NCBI GenBank assembly: GCA_903845055.1
Contig: CAIMWF010000084.1
Location: 20,329 to 84,328 of the forward strand
Direction: 5' to 3'
Length of the DNA stretch: 64,000 bases
DNA from: an uncultured Bacteroidales bacterium
GTDB taxonomy: Bacteria; Bacteroidota; Bacteroidia; Bacteroidales; FEN-979
This document shows positions 25,746 to 34,772 of the stretch, one piece after another. The position numbers and the translations under genes are program-made. The notes below the pieces were generated by a model. That model ran no database searches. It was not told the origin of the DNA and saw only the letters and a list, made by a program, of their open reading frames with translations. Positions within the stretch are counted from its first letter, which is position 1. Every line of letters begins with the position of its first letter.

Positions 25746-25778
25746 AAAAAAAGGCTGTTCCCCCCGGGAACAGCCTTT
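25746..25778 (-). terminator. Intrinsic terminator after T9SS BNR paralogue 3
   Basis: Thirteen-pair perfect stem, 25750-25762 with 25766-25778 (AAAGGCTGTTCCC/GGGAACAGCCTTT), 3-base loop, U-run on the minus strand. Confidence 0.88.
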
Positions 25779-25799
25779 ACAGTTCAGAATAACAGTACT

Positions 25800-27674
25800 T
25801 TATTGCACGACCATTTTATGCGTGTAGGATTCACCGTTGATCTTCACAGTATAAAAATAGATGCCGGTTGTAAGGGCGCTGCAATCGATGGTGAACTTCT
25901 GAGCACCTGAATTTACCATGCCCTTGTCGAATGACATCACTTTTGCCCCCATGATGTTGGAAACCTCGATTGTTATGTTTGCGGGTTTGTCAACGTTCAC
26001 GGCAAAAGAGGTCATGCCTTTTACCGGGTTCGGGTAGTTCTGGCCTACAAAATTCCTGCTTTCCGGAGTTGTCGGAACGCCGGCGGGAATAAAGGCGGAG
26101 GTATTGATTTCGCGATAGGCAAAACTGACTTCGTGCACCGGTACAGGGGGATAGGTTGAAGTACCTACCACCACGTTCGATCCTGGTTGGGAGGAGGTCT
26201 GCGTAACCAGCAACAGTTTGTTGCCGTTCTTGATGGTTTTGCAGACTTCAGGGTATGCAAATTCCTGAAAAATGTAGAGGAAGTCGCTGTTGAAGTCGAC
26301 CATCGGTGACATCTGGCTGTGGCCGTTGAAGAAAGCGCGACCCCAGATGTGACGGTAGTTGTAGGGCGTCGGGTCGGGATTGCCGACGGTGACGCTTGTC
26401 CAGGTGAAATAGATGTTGTTGTACTTATCGATGTTGACATTCGGGTAGGTGGAAAGGGCACCTTTGTAATATGGGAAACCTACGATGGAGTCGCCGGCCT
26501 GGTCTGCAGCAACATAACCGATGAGTTTGTGGTGTGCGTCGATGCTGTCGATGTTGGCCATCATGGCTGTATCGAGCGGGCCTTCAGACGACTTCCAGTA
26601 AACCAGTCCATCTGTGCCCGGGCGCCAGTAGGAGCCGGCCGAGGTCTGGTAGTTGCACATACGTCCGATTGCGACATGGAATACACCGTTCTTATCCATC
26701 GCGCCGGCCATGGTTCCGTCGCATCCCCAGATCGGGTTGATCACCTGTGTGGTGGTCTTTTTACCGTAATAGTTGGTCATCACATCCTGTTTTGTCCAGG
26801 TGTTCCCGTTGTCGAATGATTTCATCAGGAAAGTGCCGTTGTAAACGTTTCCCTGCATGAAGGCGATGGTATCGCCGTGGGGTTCGATCCAGGTGTAGTC
26901 GTCACCGCCGAAACCATTGTAATGCAACGAGTCGAGACCGGCAATCTGGATTGCCTGTTTATCCCAGGTGGTGCCGCCGTCAAGAGACCGGTAATAAAGC
27001 AGGGCTCCGTCAAGACCCATGTAAGTGATGCCGCCGTTTGCCACGGGCATGGTCAGGCAGATGATGTGAACGTATTGGTTGTTCGATCCGCTGGTGATCG
27101 TCCTGGGCCAGAGAAGGCTCAGTGCTGCGCCTGCAGAACCGATGGGGCCGGTCGGGCCGGTGGTCTGGGTCCAGGCGCCGGTGCCTTTGGCAGCACGTGT
27201 GCTTTTGATCAGGGTGGAGGTGGAATTATGGGCAACGATGATCTCACCATTCCCGTTCCACGCATTCAGGCTGGGCCAGCCGGTCTTCAGGTTTTCAACG
27301 CGGGCGGTAGGGGCGGCACCCCATGCTGTTCCGTTTGAGTAGTTGTAGCCTGTGCCGCGGTCGGCATAACCGGAAACATCGCTTTTGATCCAGGCAGCGG
27401 CAACAGAACCATCGGGCCAGCAAACCACACGCTGCATGGGTGCGGCATTGGACTGCATATCATATACGCTCGACACGCCAAGGTTGTCATCCATGACTGA
27501 TTTTGTGTTTGCCACGGGATTCCCGGCTAGCAGGAAGGGGTTCTGATTGTCGATGGCAGGAGTTTCGAGAACGTCTCTGAGTTGTACCGATTTGGACAAT
27601 TTTGCGGGTCTGTACTGCGCCATCACAGCCATACCGCACATAATCACGATCGCAAAAAGCAAAATTCTTTTCAT
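25800..27674 (-). CDS. Secreted BNR-type protein with T9SS sorting domain (paralogue 3)
   Basis: 624 residues, signal peptide ending in AVMAQ. Same architecture as the gene downstream: the QYRPAKLSK block, YDMQSN, a TGPTGPIGSAG segment, SLDGGTTWDKQ, SFDNGNTWTKQ and a type A sorting domain (VGQNYPNPVKGMTSFAVNV, ITIEVSNIMGAKVMSF). Differences from paralogue 2 are scattered substitutions with no obvious indels in the body, so both look functional. No catalytic motif is recognised. The -7 box lies at 27717-27724. Confidence 0.87.
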   Translation of the reverse strand: MKRILLFAIVIMCGMAVMAQYRPAKLSKSVQLRDVLETPAIDNQNPFLLAGNPVANTKSVMDDNLGVSSVYDMQSNAAPMQRVVCWPDGSVAAAWIKSDVSGYADRGTGYNYSNGTAWGAAPTARVENLKTGWPSLNAWNGNGEIIVAHNSTSTLIKSTRAAKGTGAWTQTTGPTGPIGSAGAALSLLWPRTITSGSNNQYVHIICLTMPVANGGITYMGLDGALLYYRSLDGGTTWDKQAIQIAGLDSLHYNGFGGDDYTWIEPHGDTIAFMQGNVYNGTFLMKSFDNGNTWTKQDVMTNYYGKKTTTQVINPIWGCDGTMAGAMDKNGVFHVAIGRMCNYQTSAGSYWRPGTDGLVYWKSSEGPLDTAMMANIDSIDAHHKLIGYVAADQAGDSIVGFPYYKGALSTYPNVNIDKYNNIYFTWTSVTVGNPDPTPYNYRHIWGRAFFNGHSQMSPMVDFNSDFLYIFQEFAYPEVCKTIKNGNKLLLVTQTSSQPGSNVVVGTSTYPPVPVHEVSFAYREINTSAFIPAGVPTTPESRNFVGQNYPNPVKGMTSFAVNVDKPANITIEVSNIMGAKVMSFDKGMVNSGAQKFTIDCSALTTGIYFYTVKINGESYTHKMVVQ

Positions 27675-27716
27675 AGGGTTTTTGGTTTTTGGTTTGACAT
27701 ATATGATTTTACATTA

Positions 27717-27724
27717 CAAATATA
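27717..27724 (-). promoter_or_regulatory. -7 promoter box for T9SS BNR paralogue 3
   Basis: TATATTTG on the minus strand, exact TAnnTTTG match, 43 bases before the ATG. Confidence 0.5.
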
Positions 27725-27760
27725 ATCGTTTATAAAATAAAAATAAAATATCAGGAAAAT

Positions 27761-28969
27761 TTATTTTTTTTCTCCTGCTCCCTGCCGGAGGGCTTTCTCC
27801 TTGGTATCCACCGGTATGATGGTCGAGCGCTGGGTGGCGATCTCATCTGAAAACAGTTTGCGGTAGGTGATGTGGCGCTTGGCAAAAACCGCCCCCACCG
27901 ATTCGTGAAGGGCCCGCATCTTGGGGTTGAAGTCGCCCACCCACGAAAGTTCGAGTTCGGTGATGTGCGGCTTGTGCTTCATCTTTTCATTCAGATGCCA
28001 GAAAATACCCGATTCAACGCCGTACCGCTGGTATTTCGGTTTGACCCCCATGATCACGATGCGCGTGCGGGTGATCGTTTTCCTGCTTTTCAGCCACAGG
28101 AACTTCATCTTGTTGAAAAAATGAAGTTTTCCGTGAAGATGCCTGATGATCTGGTTTACATCGGGAAACTGGATGAGAAATGCGATCGGCTCCTCATTGT
28201 AATATACAAACCAGATCATTTCGGGATCGAGGAACGACCTGGCTTTTTCAAGCCCCTTTTTCAGGGTGGATACATCCATCGGGGTGAAGTTCTCGTGGAA
28301 TTTCCATGCGTCGTCGTAGACCTCCTTCATGTCGGCGATGAACCTGTCGGCCTCTTTAAAGGTGATATGCCGGAATGAAAGTTCGGGTTTGCGCATGCAC
28401 CATTCGGCTATTTTCCAGAACCGCTCCGGGAATGGTTTTGTGAGGTCGAGGTGGTTGGAGACCTGCTCGAAATAAAAGCTAAAGCCGTAATCCTCAAAAA
28501 GTCTCCGGTAATAGGGCGGGTTGTAGTTCATGCCGAAACCCGGCGGCATGAATCCCTCAACCAGCAAACCCCAGTTGACATCGTTTTCGCCGAAGTTGAT
28601 CGGCCCGTCCATCGCCATCATCCCCCTCGCCGAAAGCCATTCGCGTGCCTGGTCAAATAGCATGAAGGCTGCCTCTTTGTTATCGATACATTCAAAAAAA
28701 CCCATCCCCCCGGTTGGCTGCCGGAAGGTAAATGCCTTATTCCGGTTGATGAAAGCGGCCACACGGCCGATGGGCCGCTCCGAATCATCGTAAAGAACCC
28801 AGCGGGTCGCCTCGCCGTGCAGGAAAAAGCTGTTTTCAGCCGGGTCGAAGATCGACTCAGTTTCGGTATCCAGCGGTCTTACGTAGTTGTCGTCGCCCTT
28901 GTAAATGAATTCAACGAGATCGAGAAACTGCTTTCTCATTTTTCGGGATGAAACTTCGGAAATGTGCAT
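27761..28969 (-). CDS. GNAT-like N-acyltransferase domain protein, solitary paralogue
   Basis: 402 residues with no signal peptide or membrane segment. The layout matches the two GNAT proteins of the sphingolipid locus (44666-47994): an N-terminal YKGDDNYVRPL block, VLYDDSERPIGRVAAFIN, GPINFGENDVNWGLLVEGF, NPPYYRRLFEDYGF, and a C-terminal GNAT-like half with GVKPKYQRYGVESGIFWHL. It is therefore a third, more distant family member in this window. Cytoplasmic acyl-CoA-dependent N-acylation is plausible from the fold; the substrate is unknown. It is divergent from the LptF/G gene. Confidence 0.75.
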   Translation of the reverse strand: MHISEVSSRKMRKQFLDLVEFIYKGDDNYVRPLDTETESIFDPAENSFFLHGEATRWVLYDDSERPIGRVAAFINRNKAFTFRQPTGGMGFFECIDNKEAAFMLFDQAREWLSARGMMAMDGPINFGENDVNWGLLVEGFMPPGFGMNYNPPYYRRLFEDYGFSFYFEQVSNHLDLTKPFPERFWKIAEWCMRKPELSFRHITFKEADRFIADMKEVYDDAWKFHENFTPMDVSTLKKGLEKARSFLDPEMIWFVYYNEEPIAFLIQFPDVNQIIRHLHGKLHFFNKMKFLWLKSRKTITRTRIVIMGVKPKYQRYGVESGIFWHLNEKMKHKPHITELELSWVGDFNPKMRALHESVGAVFAKRHITYRKLFSDEIATQRSTIIPVDTKEKALRQGAGEKK

Positions 28970-28976
28970 AATTCAG

Positions 28977-29016
28977 ATGGTAAAATGGCAAAATGGTAAA
29001 ATGGCAAAATCGCAGA
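28977..29016. repeat. ATGGYAAA word array in a divergent promoter region
   Basis: Five consecutive 8-nt words: ATGGTAAA, ATGGCAAA, ATGGTAAA, ATGGCAAA, ATCGCAGA. They sit between the GNAT gene start (28969) and the LptF/G promoter (29054). Confidence 0.8.
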
Positions 29017-29053
29017 AGGACAAAATTACAATTATTACGTTTCGGTTATTCCC

Positions 29054-29061
29054 TATCTTTG
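29054..29061 (+). promoter_or_regulatory. -7 promoter box for the LptF/G gene
   Basis: TATCTTTG, exact consensus, 21 bases before the ATG at 29082. It supports that start over the longer in-frame extension, which would begin upstream of the promoter. Confidence 0.6.
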
Positions 29062-29081
29062 CACCGGACCCATTACCACGC

Positions 29082-30515
29082 ATGAAAAGACTCGACAGAT
29101 TCATCCTGAAATCATACCTGGGACCCCTGGTGATGACCTTCTTCATCTCCCTGTTCATCCTGCTGATGCAATTTCTGTGGAAATACATCGACGACCTTGT
29201 CGGAAAAGGGCTGGAGTGGTACATCATTCTCAAGCTGATGTTTTATGCATCCTCCACCTTCGTTCCGCTTGCCCTCCCGCTCTCCATCCTGCTCTCCTCG
29301 CTGATGATGTTCGGCAACCTCGGCGAACATTACGAACTGGTCAGCATGAAAGCCGCCGGGGTCAGCCTCAGCAGGATCATGCGGCCCCTGATCATCGTCT
29401 CCATTTTCATCAGCGCCCTGGCCTTCTACTTTTCAAATGTGATCATGCCGGTGGCCAACCTGAAATTCCTTTCGCTTCTTTACGATGTCCGTGAAAAAAA
29501 ACTGGCCTTTAACCTCAAGGAAGGGGTTTTTTACAATGGCATCGAGGGATTTGTGATCCGCATTGAAAAGAAGGAGAAGGACGGGAACACGATCAGGTCG
29601 GTGATGGTTTATGACCATACGAAACGGCAGGGCAACATCTCGCTGACCACGGCCGAGTGGGGAAAGATGGAACTTTCGCCCGACAAGCGGTTCCTGGTGT
29701 TCAGGCTCTTCAACGGTACCAATTACGAAGAACGGATCGACCTGCGGGGGAATGAATCGACCCATCCCTTCCAGCGGACACAATTTGCGGAACAGTACCA
29801 GATGTTCGACCTCTCGGCCTTCCAGCTAACGCGCACCGACGAAAATCTTTTCAAGAAAAATTACGAGATGCAGAACGTACGCCAGCTGAGTCATTCCATC
29901 GACTCGCTTAAGAAACAGCTGGCCGGGGAACGCAGGACCAACGACCTTGTCTTCATGCACAACCTGCCCTTTTACGCGGAGCTGGACACTTTGAAATTCC
30001 ACCATTCCAGGCTGCAGGGAAAATTCAACCCGAGCATTATCTTCAATTTCAAACCACATGACCGGTATGGTGTGCTTGAAACGGCCCGCAATGCCGCCAG
30101 GGCGGCAAAACAGAATCTCGATGCCTCCCAGGATGACCTGGAGATTAAAAGCAAACTCGTATACAAACACCAGATCGTTTACCACAAAAAATTCTCCTTT
30201 TCCATTGCCTGTTTTCTCCTGTTTTTTATCGGCGCACCCCTCGGAGCCATCATCCGAAAGGGAGGGCTTGGGATGCCCGCGGTTGTTTCGACCCTCTTTT
30301 TCATCCTTTTCTGGGTCATCTCCTTTGTCGGTGAAAAGTACGCTGCCGAAGGCGTGGTGGCACCATGGGAGGGGATATGGTTTGCCTCCGCAGTACTCAT
30401 GCCCATCGGCATCTTCCTGACCGTCAAGGCAACCAACGATGCGTCGCTGCTCGATATCGATGCATGGCTCAGATTTTTCAGCAAACTTTTCAAACGCAGG
30501 GAACCGGGATTATGA
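29082..30515 (+). CDS. LptF/LptG-family permease (lipopolysaccharide export)
   Basis: 477 residues. Three transmembrane helices at the N-terminus (after MKRLDRFILKSYLGPLVMTFF), a long periplasmic beta-jellyroll (about 105-355), then three helices at the C-terminus (FSIACFLLFFIGAPLGAIIRKGGLGMP, a family hallmark). With LptB (also in this window, at 62300) it forms the ABC transporter that pulls LPS from the inner membrane. LptF cannot be told from LptG by eye. Its TGA overlaps the next gene's ATG (ATGA), so it is coupled to the glycosyltransferase downstream. Confidence 0.92.
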   Translation: MKRLDRFILKSYLGPLVMTFFISLFILLMQFLWKYIDDLVGKGLEWYIILKLMFYASSTFVPLALPLSILLSSLMMFGNLGEHYELVSMKAAGVSLSRIMRPLIIVSIFISALAFYFSNVIMPVANLKFLSLLYDVREKKLAFNLKEGVFYNGIEGFVIRIEKKEKDGNTIRSVMVYDHTKRQGNISLTTAEWGKMELSPDKRFLVFRLFNGTNYEERIDLRGNESTHPFQRTQFAEQYQMFDLSAFQLTRTDENLFKKNYEMQNVRQLSHSIDSLKKQLAGERRTNDLVFMHNLPFYAELDTLKFHHSRLQGKFNPSIIFNFKPHDRYGVLETARNAARAAKQNLDASQDDLEIKSKLVYKHQIVYHKKFSFSIACFLLFFIGAPLGAIIRKGGLGMPAVVSTLFFILFWVISFVGEKYAAEGVVAPWEGIWFASAVLMPIGIFLTVKATNDASLLDIDAWLRFFSKLFKRREPGL

Positions 30516-31705
30516 AAGTTTTGTTCCTGTGCAACAAATCGCCCTGGCCGGCGAAAGAGGGCGGCCCGATGGCCATGAACATGTTCATCGAAGGGCTGGC
30601 AGATGCGGGTCACGAGGTAAAGGTGATCGCCGTTAACTCCTTCAAATACCAGGTTGATCCGGCCGCCATACCGAAATCCTACCGCGACAAGACCGCTATC
30701 GAACTGCAGGATGCCGACCTGCGGGTCAAACCCGTCCGGGCGCTGCTGAACCTGTTTTCGGGCAAATCGTACCATGTAAGCAGGTTCAACTCCGAACCAT
30801 TCCGCCTCCGGCTGATCAGGGTGCTCCGGGAAACCCAATTTGACATCGTACAGCTGGAAACGCTTTACATGACCCCTTACATCGCCACCATCAGGGAACA
30901 TTCCACCGCCAGGATCATCCTTCGGGCACACAACATCGAGCATCTCATCTGGCAGCGGATCGGCGCCGAAACCCTGAACCCGCTGAGGAGATGGTACATC
31001 GGCCTCCTCGCTTCCAGATTGAAAAAGTACGAGGAAAAGATTGTTGCCGAAACCGACGGGATTGTAGCCATCACCCCGACCGATGCGGCATTTTTCAGGA
31101 AGTTCCACCCGGTGTGCACCAGCATCCCGTTTGGCATTGACCCGGCAAACTACGAGGCCGGGGCCGGGGAAACGGAGTACCCGTCGCTGTTTTCGTTCGG
31201 CGCGATGAACTGGATCCCCAACGCGGAGGGGATCCGCTGGTTCCTGATGAATGTATGGCCCGATGTTCACAGGCAGTTCCCCGACCTGAAATACTACCTT
31301 GCCGGGCGCGAAATGCCCGGCTGGATGCTTCGTCTCAACCTCCCCAATGTAGTTGTGCTGGGTGAAGTTCCCGATTCAAACCGGTTCCTGGCATCAAAGG
31401 CGGTCATGATCGTTCCGCTCTTTTCGGGAAGCGGTATCCGGATCAAGATCATCGAAGGGATGGCCGCCGGGAAAACCATTATTTCGACCAGCCTGGGGGC
31501 AGAGGGCATCGGTTACACCAACCGCGAAAATATCCTGATCGCCGATGCCCCCTGCGAATTTTTTGAAATGATCTCCATCTGCGTGTCGGATAAACCATCA
31601 TGGGCAAAAATCGGAAAACAGGCCCGGACACTGATCGAAACGGAATATCTTCCCGGCAGGCTGGTTCAAAATCTGCTCGCTTTTTATCAACAAGTCGCCG
31701 GATAA
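30512..31705 (+). CDS. Glycosyltransferase, GT4-like (GT-B fold)
   Basis: 397 residues from the ATG at 30512 (MKVLFLCNKSPWPAKEGG). The N-terminal glycine-rich acceptor lobe and C-terminal donor lobe are typical: SIPFGIDPANY, FGAMNWIPNAEG, LFSGSGIRIKIIEGMAAGKTI (the E in IIEGMA is the expected donor-binding Glu) and STSLGAEGI. It likely adds a sugar to a lipid-linked or surface glycan in the cytoplasm. Start overlaps the LptF/G stop by four bases. The next gene is a second GT4-like enzyme. Confidence 0.88.
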   Translation: MKVLFLCNKSPWPAKEGGPMAMNMFIEGLADAGHEVKVIAVNSFKYQVDPAAIPKSYRDKTAIELQDADLRVKPVRALLNLFSGKSYHVSRFNSEPFRLRLIRVLRETQFDIVQLETLYMTPYIATIREHSTARIILRAHNIEHLIWQRIGAETLNPLRRWYIGLLASRLKKYEEKIVAETDGIVAITPTDAAFFRKFHPVCTSIPFGIDPANYEAGAGETEYPSLFSFGAMNWIPNAEGIRWFLMNVWPDVHRQFPDLKYYLAGREMPGWMLRLNLPNVVVLGEVPDSNRFLASKAVMIVPLFSGSGIRIKIIEGMAAGKTIISTSLGAEGIGYTNRENILIADAPCEFFEMISICVSDKPSWAKIGKQARTLIETEYLPGRLVQNLLAFYQQVAG

Positions 31706-31717
31706 CGCAGATTTTTA

Positions 31718-31725
31718 TAATTTTG
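31718..31725 (+). promoter_or_regulatory. -7 promoter box for the second glycosyltransferase
   Basis: TAATTTTG, exact TAnnTTTG match, 20 bases before the ATG at 31745, just after the first glycosyltransferase stop. Confidence 0.45.
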
Positions 31726-31744
31726 CTTGCCACAAGCCATCTTC

Positions 31745-32923
31745 ATGCGATTATTTTTTCTTTTACCACGCGTACCGTATCCGACAGAGAAGGGCGATAA
31801 ATTAAGGGCTTTTCACCAGATCAAACAACTGTCGAAACACCATGAGATCATCCTGTGCGCCCTGAATGACGGGGTGCTGCATGAGGATGCGATCCCCGTG
31901 CTCAGGAAGTATGTCAGGGCGGTTCACATCATCCCCATCCCGAAGCTGTCGATCGCCGTCAACCTGGTAAAAACGCTTTTCTCGGGCAACCCGCTCCAGG
32001 TGGGTTACTTTTACAATGCATCTTCGGCTGCGAAAATCCGCAGCCTGATCACCCAGTACCAGCCCGACCACATTTTCTGCCAGCTCATCCGGGTTGCGGA
32101 ATATGTGAAGGGAATCAACATCCCCAAAACGCTCGATTACCAGGATGTGTTTTCGAAAGGGATGGAAAGGAGGCTCGCCACCTCGCCGTTTTACATGAAA
32201 CCCTTCCTGAAACTGGAATACAACCGGCTGGTGCAGTACGAGCACGATGCTTTTGAAGCTTTCGACAACAAGATCATCATCTCGGCACCCGACCGCGACC
32301 TCATCCCCCATCCCGACCGGCAGAAAATCGTGGTGGTTGCCAACGGCGTCGATACCGATTTCTTCAAACCGGCCGACAGCGAAAAACGATACGACCTGGT
32401 TTTCACAGGGAATATGGGTTACCCTCCCAACATCAACGCCGCCGAATACCTGGTCAATGAAATTCTTCCCGAAATCCTGCCTCTTAAACCAGACCTGAGG
32501 CTGCTGATCGCAGGGGCCAATCCCCACCTCAGGGTCATGGTGCTGAAATCGGCCCAGGTTGAAGTGAGCGGATGGGTGCCCGACATGCGCGAATGCTATG
32601 CCGGCGCCCGGATCTTCATCGCCCCCATGCAAATCGGTACCGGGCTGCAGAACAAATTGCTGGAGGCCATGGCCATGCAGATCCCCTGCATCACCTCCCC
32701 GCTGGCCTTCCAGGCGCTGAACGCACGCGAAGGCGAAGACATCCTGGTTGCGCGCAATCCCAAAGAATATGCAACGCACATTCTCTCGCTTCTGAACAAC
32801 CCCGTACTTGCCCGGAAGATCGCCCTGAACGGGTACCATCTTGTCCATAACAACTTCAACTGGGAAAAGGAAACAGATAAGATCGACAAACTGATCAATA
32901 CTCCTACCCTTCGGAACAGATGA
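31745..32923 (+). CDS. Glycosyltransferase, GT4-like (PEP-CTERM/XrtA-type relative)
   Basis: 392 residues from the ATG at 31745 (MRLFFLLPRVPYPTEKGDK), chosen over an upstream TTG that overlaps the promoter. The sequence shows NGVDTDFF, VFTGNMGYPPN, GWVPDMRECYAGARIFIAPMQIGTGLQNKLLEAMAM: the donor lobe of a GT-B enzyme with conserved Glu in LLEAMA. It resembles the stpA-like GT4 proteins often annotated near exosortase loci, but no exosortase is present here. Likely paired with the preceding enzyme in glycan assembly. Confidence 0.87.
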   Translation: MRLFFLLPRVPYPTEKGDKLRAFHQIKQLSKHHEIILCALNDGVLHEDAIPVLRKYVRAVHIIPIPKLSIAVNLVKTLFSGNPLQVGYFYNASSAAKIRSLITQYQPDHIFCQLIRVAEYVKGINIPKTLDYQDVFSKGMERRLATSPFYMKPFLKLEYNRLVQYEHDAFEAFDNKIIISAPDRDLIPHPDRQKIVVVANGVDTDFFKPADSEKRYDLVFTGNMGYPPNINAAEYLVNEILPEILPLKPDLRLLIAGANPHLRVMVLKSAQVEVSGWVPDMRECYAGARIFIAPMQIGTGLQNKLLEAMAMQIPCITSPLAFQALNAREGEDILVARNPKEYATHILSLLNNPVLARKIALNGYHLVHNNFNWEKETDKIDKLINTPTLRNR

Positions 32924-32931
32924 AGGGGAAA

Positions 32932-33086
32932 GGAAATTAAAAATTAAAAATTAAAAATTACTTTTTGATAGTGAGCCAACCATGTGCCTTTCACTATTGC
33001 CTATTGCCTAATGCTTATTATTATCTTCATACCTTTGCTATCTCCCAGTTTTGACCTTTGAGTTTTGATCTTTGAATTTAACTTTG
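32932..33086. repeat. Mixed word arrays before ettA, with possible -7 box
   Basis: 32934-32960 is a run of AATTAAA units, mirrored (reverse complement) at 36937-36962. 32985-33020 holds TATTGCC and AATGC words. 33043-33090 holds words TTTTGACC, TTTGAG, TTTTGATC, TTTGAATTT. The last word run includes TAACTTTG (33079-33086), a consensus -7 box five bases before the ettA ATG. No coding. Confidence 0.65.
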
Positions 33087-33090
33087 ACTT

Positions 33091-34767
33091 ATGTCCGACG
33101 ATAAGAAAATCATTTTCAGCATGGTGGGGGTTACCAAGACCTACCCTCCCCACAAACAGGTGTTAAAGAACATCTACCTCTCCTTTTTCTATGGTGCCAA
33201 GATCGGGATCATCGGGTTGAACGGCTCCGGCAAATCCTCACTGATGAAGATTATTGCGGGGGTGGAAAAATCATTCCTTGGCCAGGTGGTCTTTTCCCCG
33301 GGGTATTCGGTCGGCTACCTTGAACAGGATCCCCAGTTCGACGATACCAAGACTGTCAGGGAGATCGTGGAGGAGGGCGTCCAGGAGGTGGTCAACCTGC
33401 TGAAGGAGTACGAAGCCGTCAACAACCGGTTCGGCGACCCTTTGAGCGACGACGAAATGGACAAACTGATCAAACGGCAGGGCGAACTCACCGAACTCCT
33501 TGACCAGCATGGTGCATGGGACCTCGACAGCAAACTTGAACGCGCCATGGATGCGTTGCGCTGTCCCGAACCCGATTCGCCCGTCCTGAACCTTTCGGGC
33601 GGTGAACGGCGCAGGGTAGCCCTCTGCCGCCTGCTGCTCCGCGAACCCGACATTCTCCTGCTCGACGAACCCACCAACCACCTCGATGCCGAATCGGTGC
33701 AATGGCTTGAGCTGCATTTACAACAATACAAGGGAACTGTGATCGCGATCACCCACGACCGGTATTTCCTCGACAATGTTGCCGGCTGGATCCTCGAACT
33801 CGACCGCGGCGAAGGAATTCCATGGCAGGGAAATTACACCTCGTGGCTGGAGCAGAAATCGAACCGCCTCGCCATCGAGGAAAAGACCGAGAGCAAACGG
33901 CGTAAAACGCTCGAACGCGAACTCGACTGGGTGCGCATGTCGCCCAAGGCACGCCAGGCGAAGGGAAAAGCACGTCTGAGCGCTTATGAAAAAATGATGA
34001 GCGAGGATGTGCGCGAAAAGGAGGAACGACTCGAACTCTACATCCCGAATGGTCCCCGCCTCGGGAACATGGTGCTTGAAGCGACGGATGTATCCAAATC
34101 GTTCGACGACAAATTGCTATTTGAAGGATTGACCTTCTCCCTTCCCCCTGCCGGGATCGTCGGGGTGATCGGCCCCAACGGCGCCGGGAAAACAACCCTT
34201 TTCCGCCTGATCATGGGGGTTGAAACAACCGACAAGGGAACCTTCAGGATCGGGGATACGGTGAAACTTGGCTATGTCGACCAGACCCATACCTCCATCG
34301 ACCCTGAAAAAACGGTGTTCCAGGTCATTTCGGGAGGGGCCGAGAACATGCAGATCGGCGGTCGCACCATGAGCGCCCGCGCCTATGTGGCGAGGTTCAA
34401 TTTCAGCGGTGCCGACCAGGAGAAAAAATGCGGCGTGCTTTCAGGAGGCGAGCGCAACAGGCTCCACCTTGCACTGACGCTGAAAGAGGAAGCCAATGTA
34501 TTGCTCCTCGACGAACCCACCAACGACATCGATGTCAACACCCTGCGCGCCCTCGAGGAGGGGCTCGAGAATTTCGCCGGCTGCGCCGTGATCATTTCCC
34601 ACGACCGCTGGTTCCTCGACCGGATTGCAACCCATATCCTTGCCTTCGAGGGTGAATCGCAGATGTATTTCTTCGAAGGCTCCTATTCCGACTATGAAGA
34701 GAATAAAAGGAAGCGGCTGGGCGATGAGGAGCCGCACAGGATAAAGTATAAGAAGCTGAAAGGATAA
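33091..34767 (+). CDS. ettA: ABC-F translation factor EttA (energy-dependent translational throttle)
   Basis: 558 residues with two ATPase domains and no membrane segment. Walker A motifs GLNGSGKSS (about 42-50) and GPNGAGKTT, signatures LSGGERRR and LSGGERNR, and the linking P-site tRNA-interacting arm with RELDWVRMSPKARQAKGKAR. These features and length match EttA, which binds the ribosomal E site and gates elongation according to ATP/ADP level. A -7 box ends five bases before the ATG, which would give an almost leaderless mRNA. Followed by an 8-nt word array. Confidence 0.95.
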   Translation: MSDDKKIIFSMVGVTKTYPPHKQVLKNIYLSFFYGAKIGIIGLNGSGKSSLMKIIAGVEKSFLGQVVFSPGYSVGYLEQDPQFDDTKTVREIVEEGVQEVVNLLKEYEAVNNRFGDPLSDDEMDKLIKRQGELTELLDQHGAWDLDSKLERAMDALRCPEPDSPVLNLSGGERRRVALCRLLLREPDILLLDEPTNHLDAESVQWLELHLQQYKGTVIAITHDRYFLDNVAGWILELDRGEGIPWQGNYTSWLEQKSNRLAIEEKTESKRRKTLERELDWVRMSPKARQAKGKARLSAYEKMMSEDVREKEERLELYIPNGPRLGNMVLEATDVSKSFDDKLLFEGLTFSLPPAGIVGVIGPNGAGKTTLFRLIMGVETTDKGTFRIGDTVKLGYVDQTHTSIDPEKTVFQVISGGAENMQIGGRTMSARAYVARFNFSGADQEKKCGVLSGGERNRLHLALTLKEEANVLLLDEPTNDIDVNTLRALEEGLENFAGCAVIISHDRWFLDRIATHILAFEGESQMYFFEGSYSDYEENKRKRLGDEEPHRIKYKKLKG

Positions 34768-34772
34768 AAAAA

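Noticed and set aside
5823..27674. Phage tail or fibre proteins for the repeat-rich secreted proteins
   Set aside because: All carry signal peptides and type A T9SS sorting domains, and no phage genes are nearby.
31727..31744. TTG start at 31727 for the second glycosyltransferase
   Set aside because: It falls two bases after the -7 box; the ATG at 31745 gives the conserved N-terminus.
30179..32848. Long open frames on the minus strand opposite the two glycosyltransferases (363 and 348 codons)
   Set aside because: They mirror the codon structure of clear GT4 genes on the plus strand and their translations are Asp/Gly/His/Val-rich without domains; typical shadows of GC-rich third positions.
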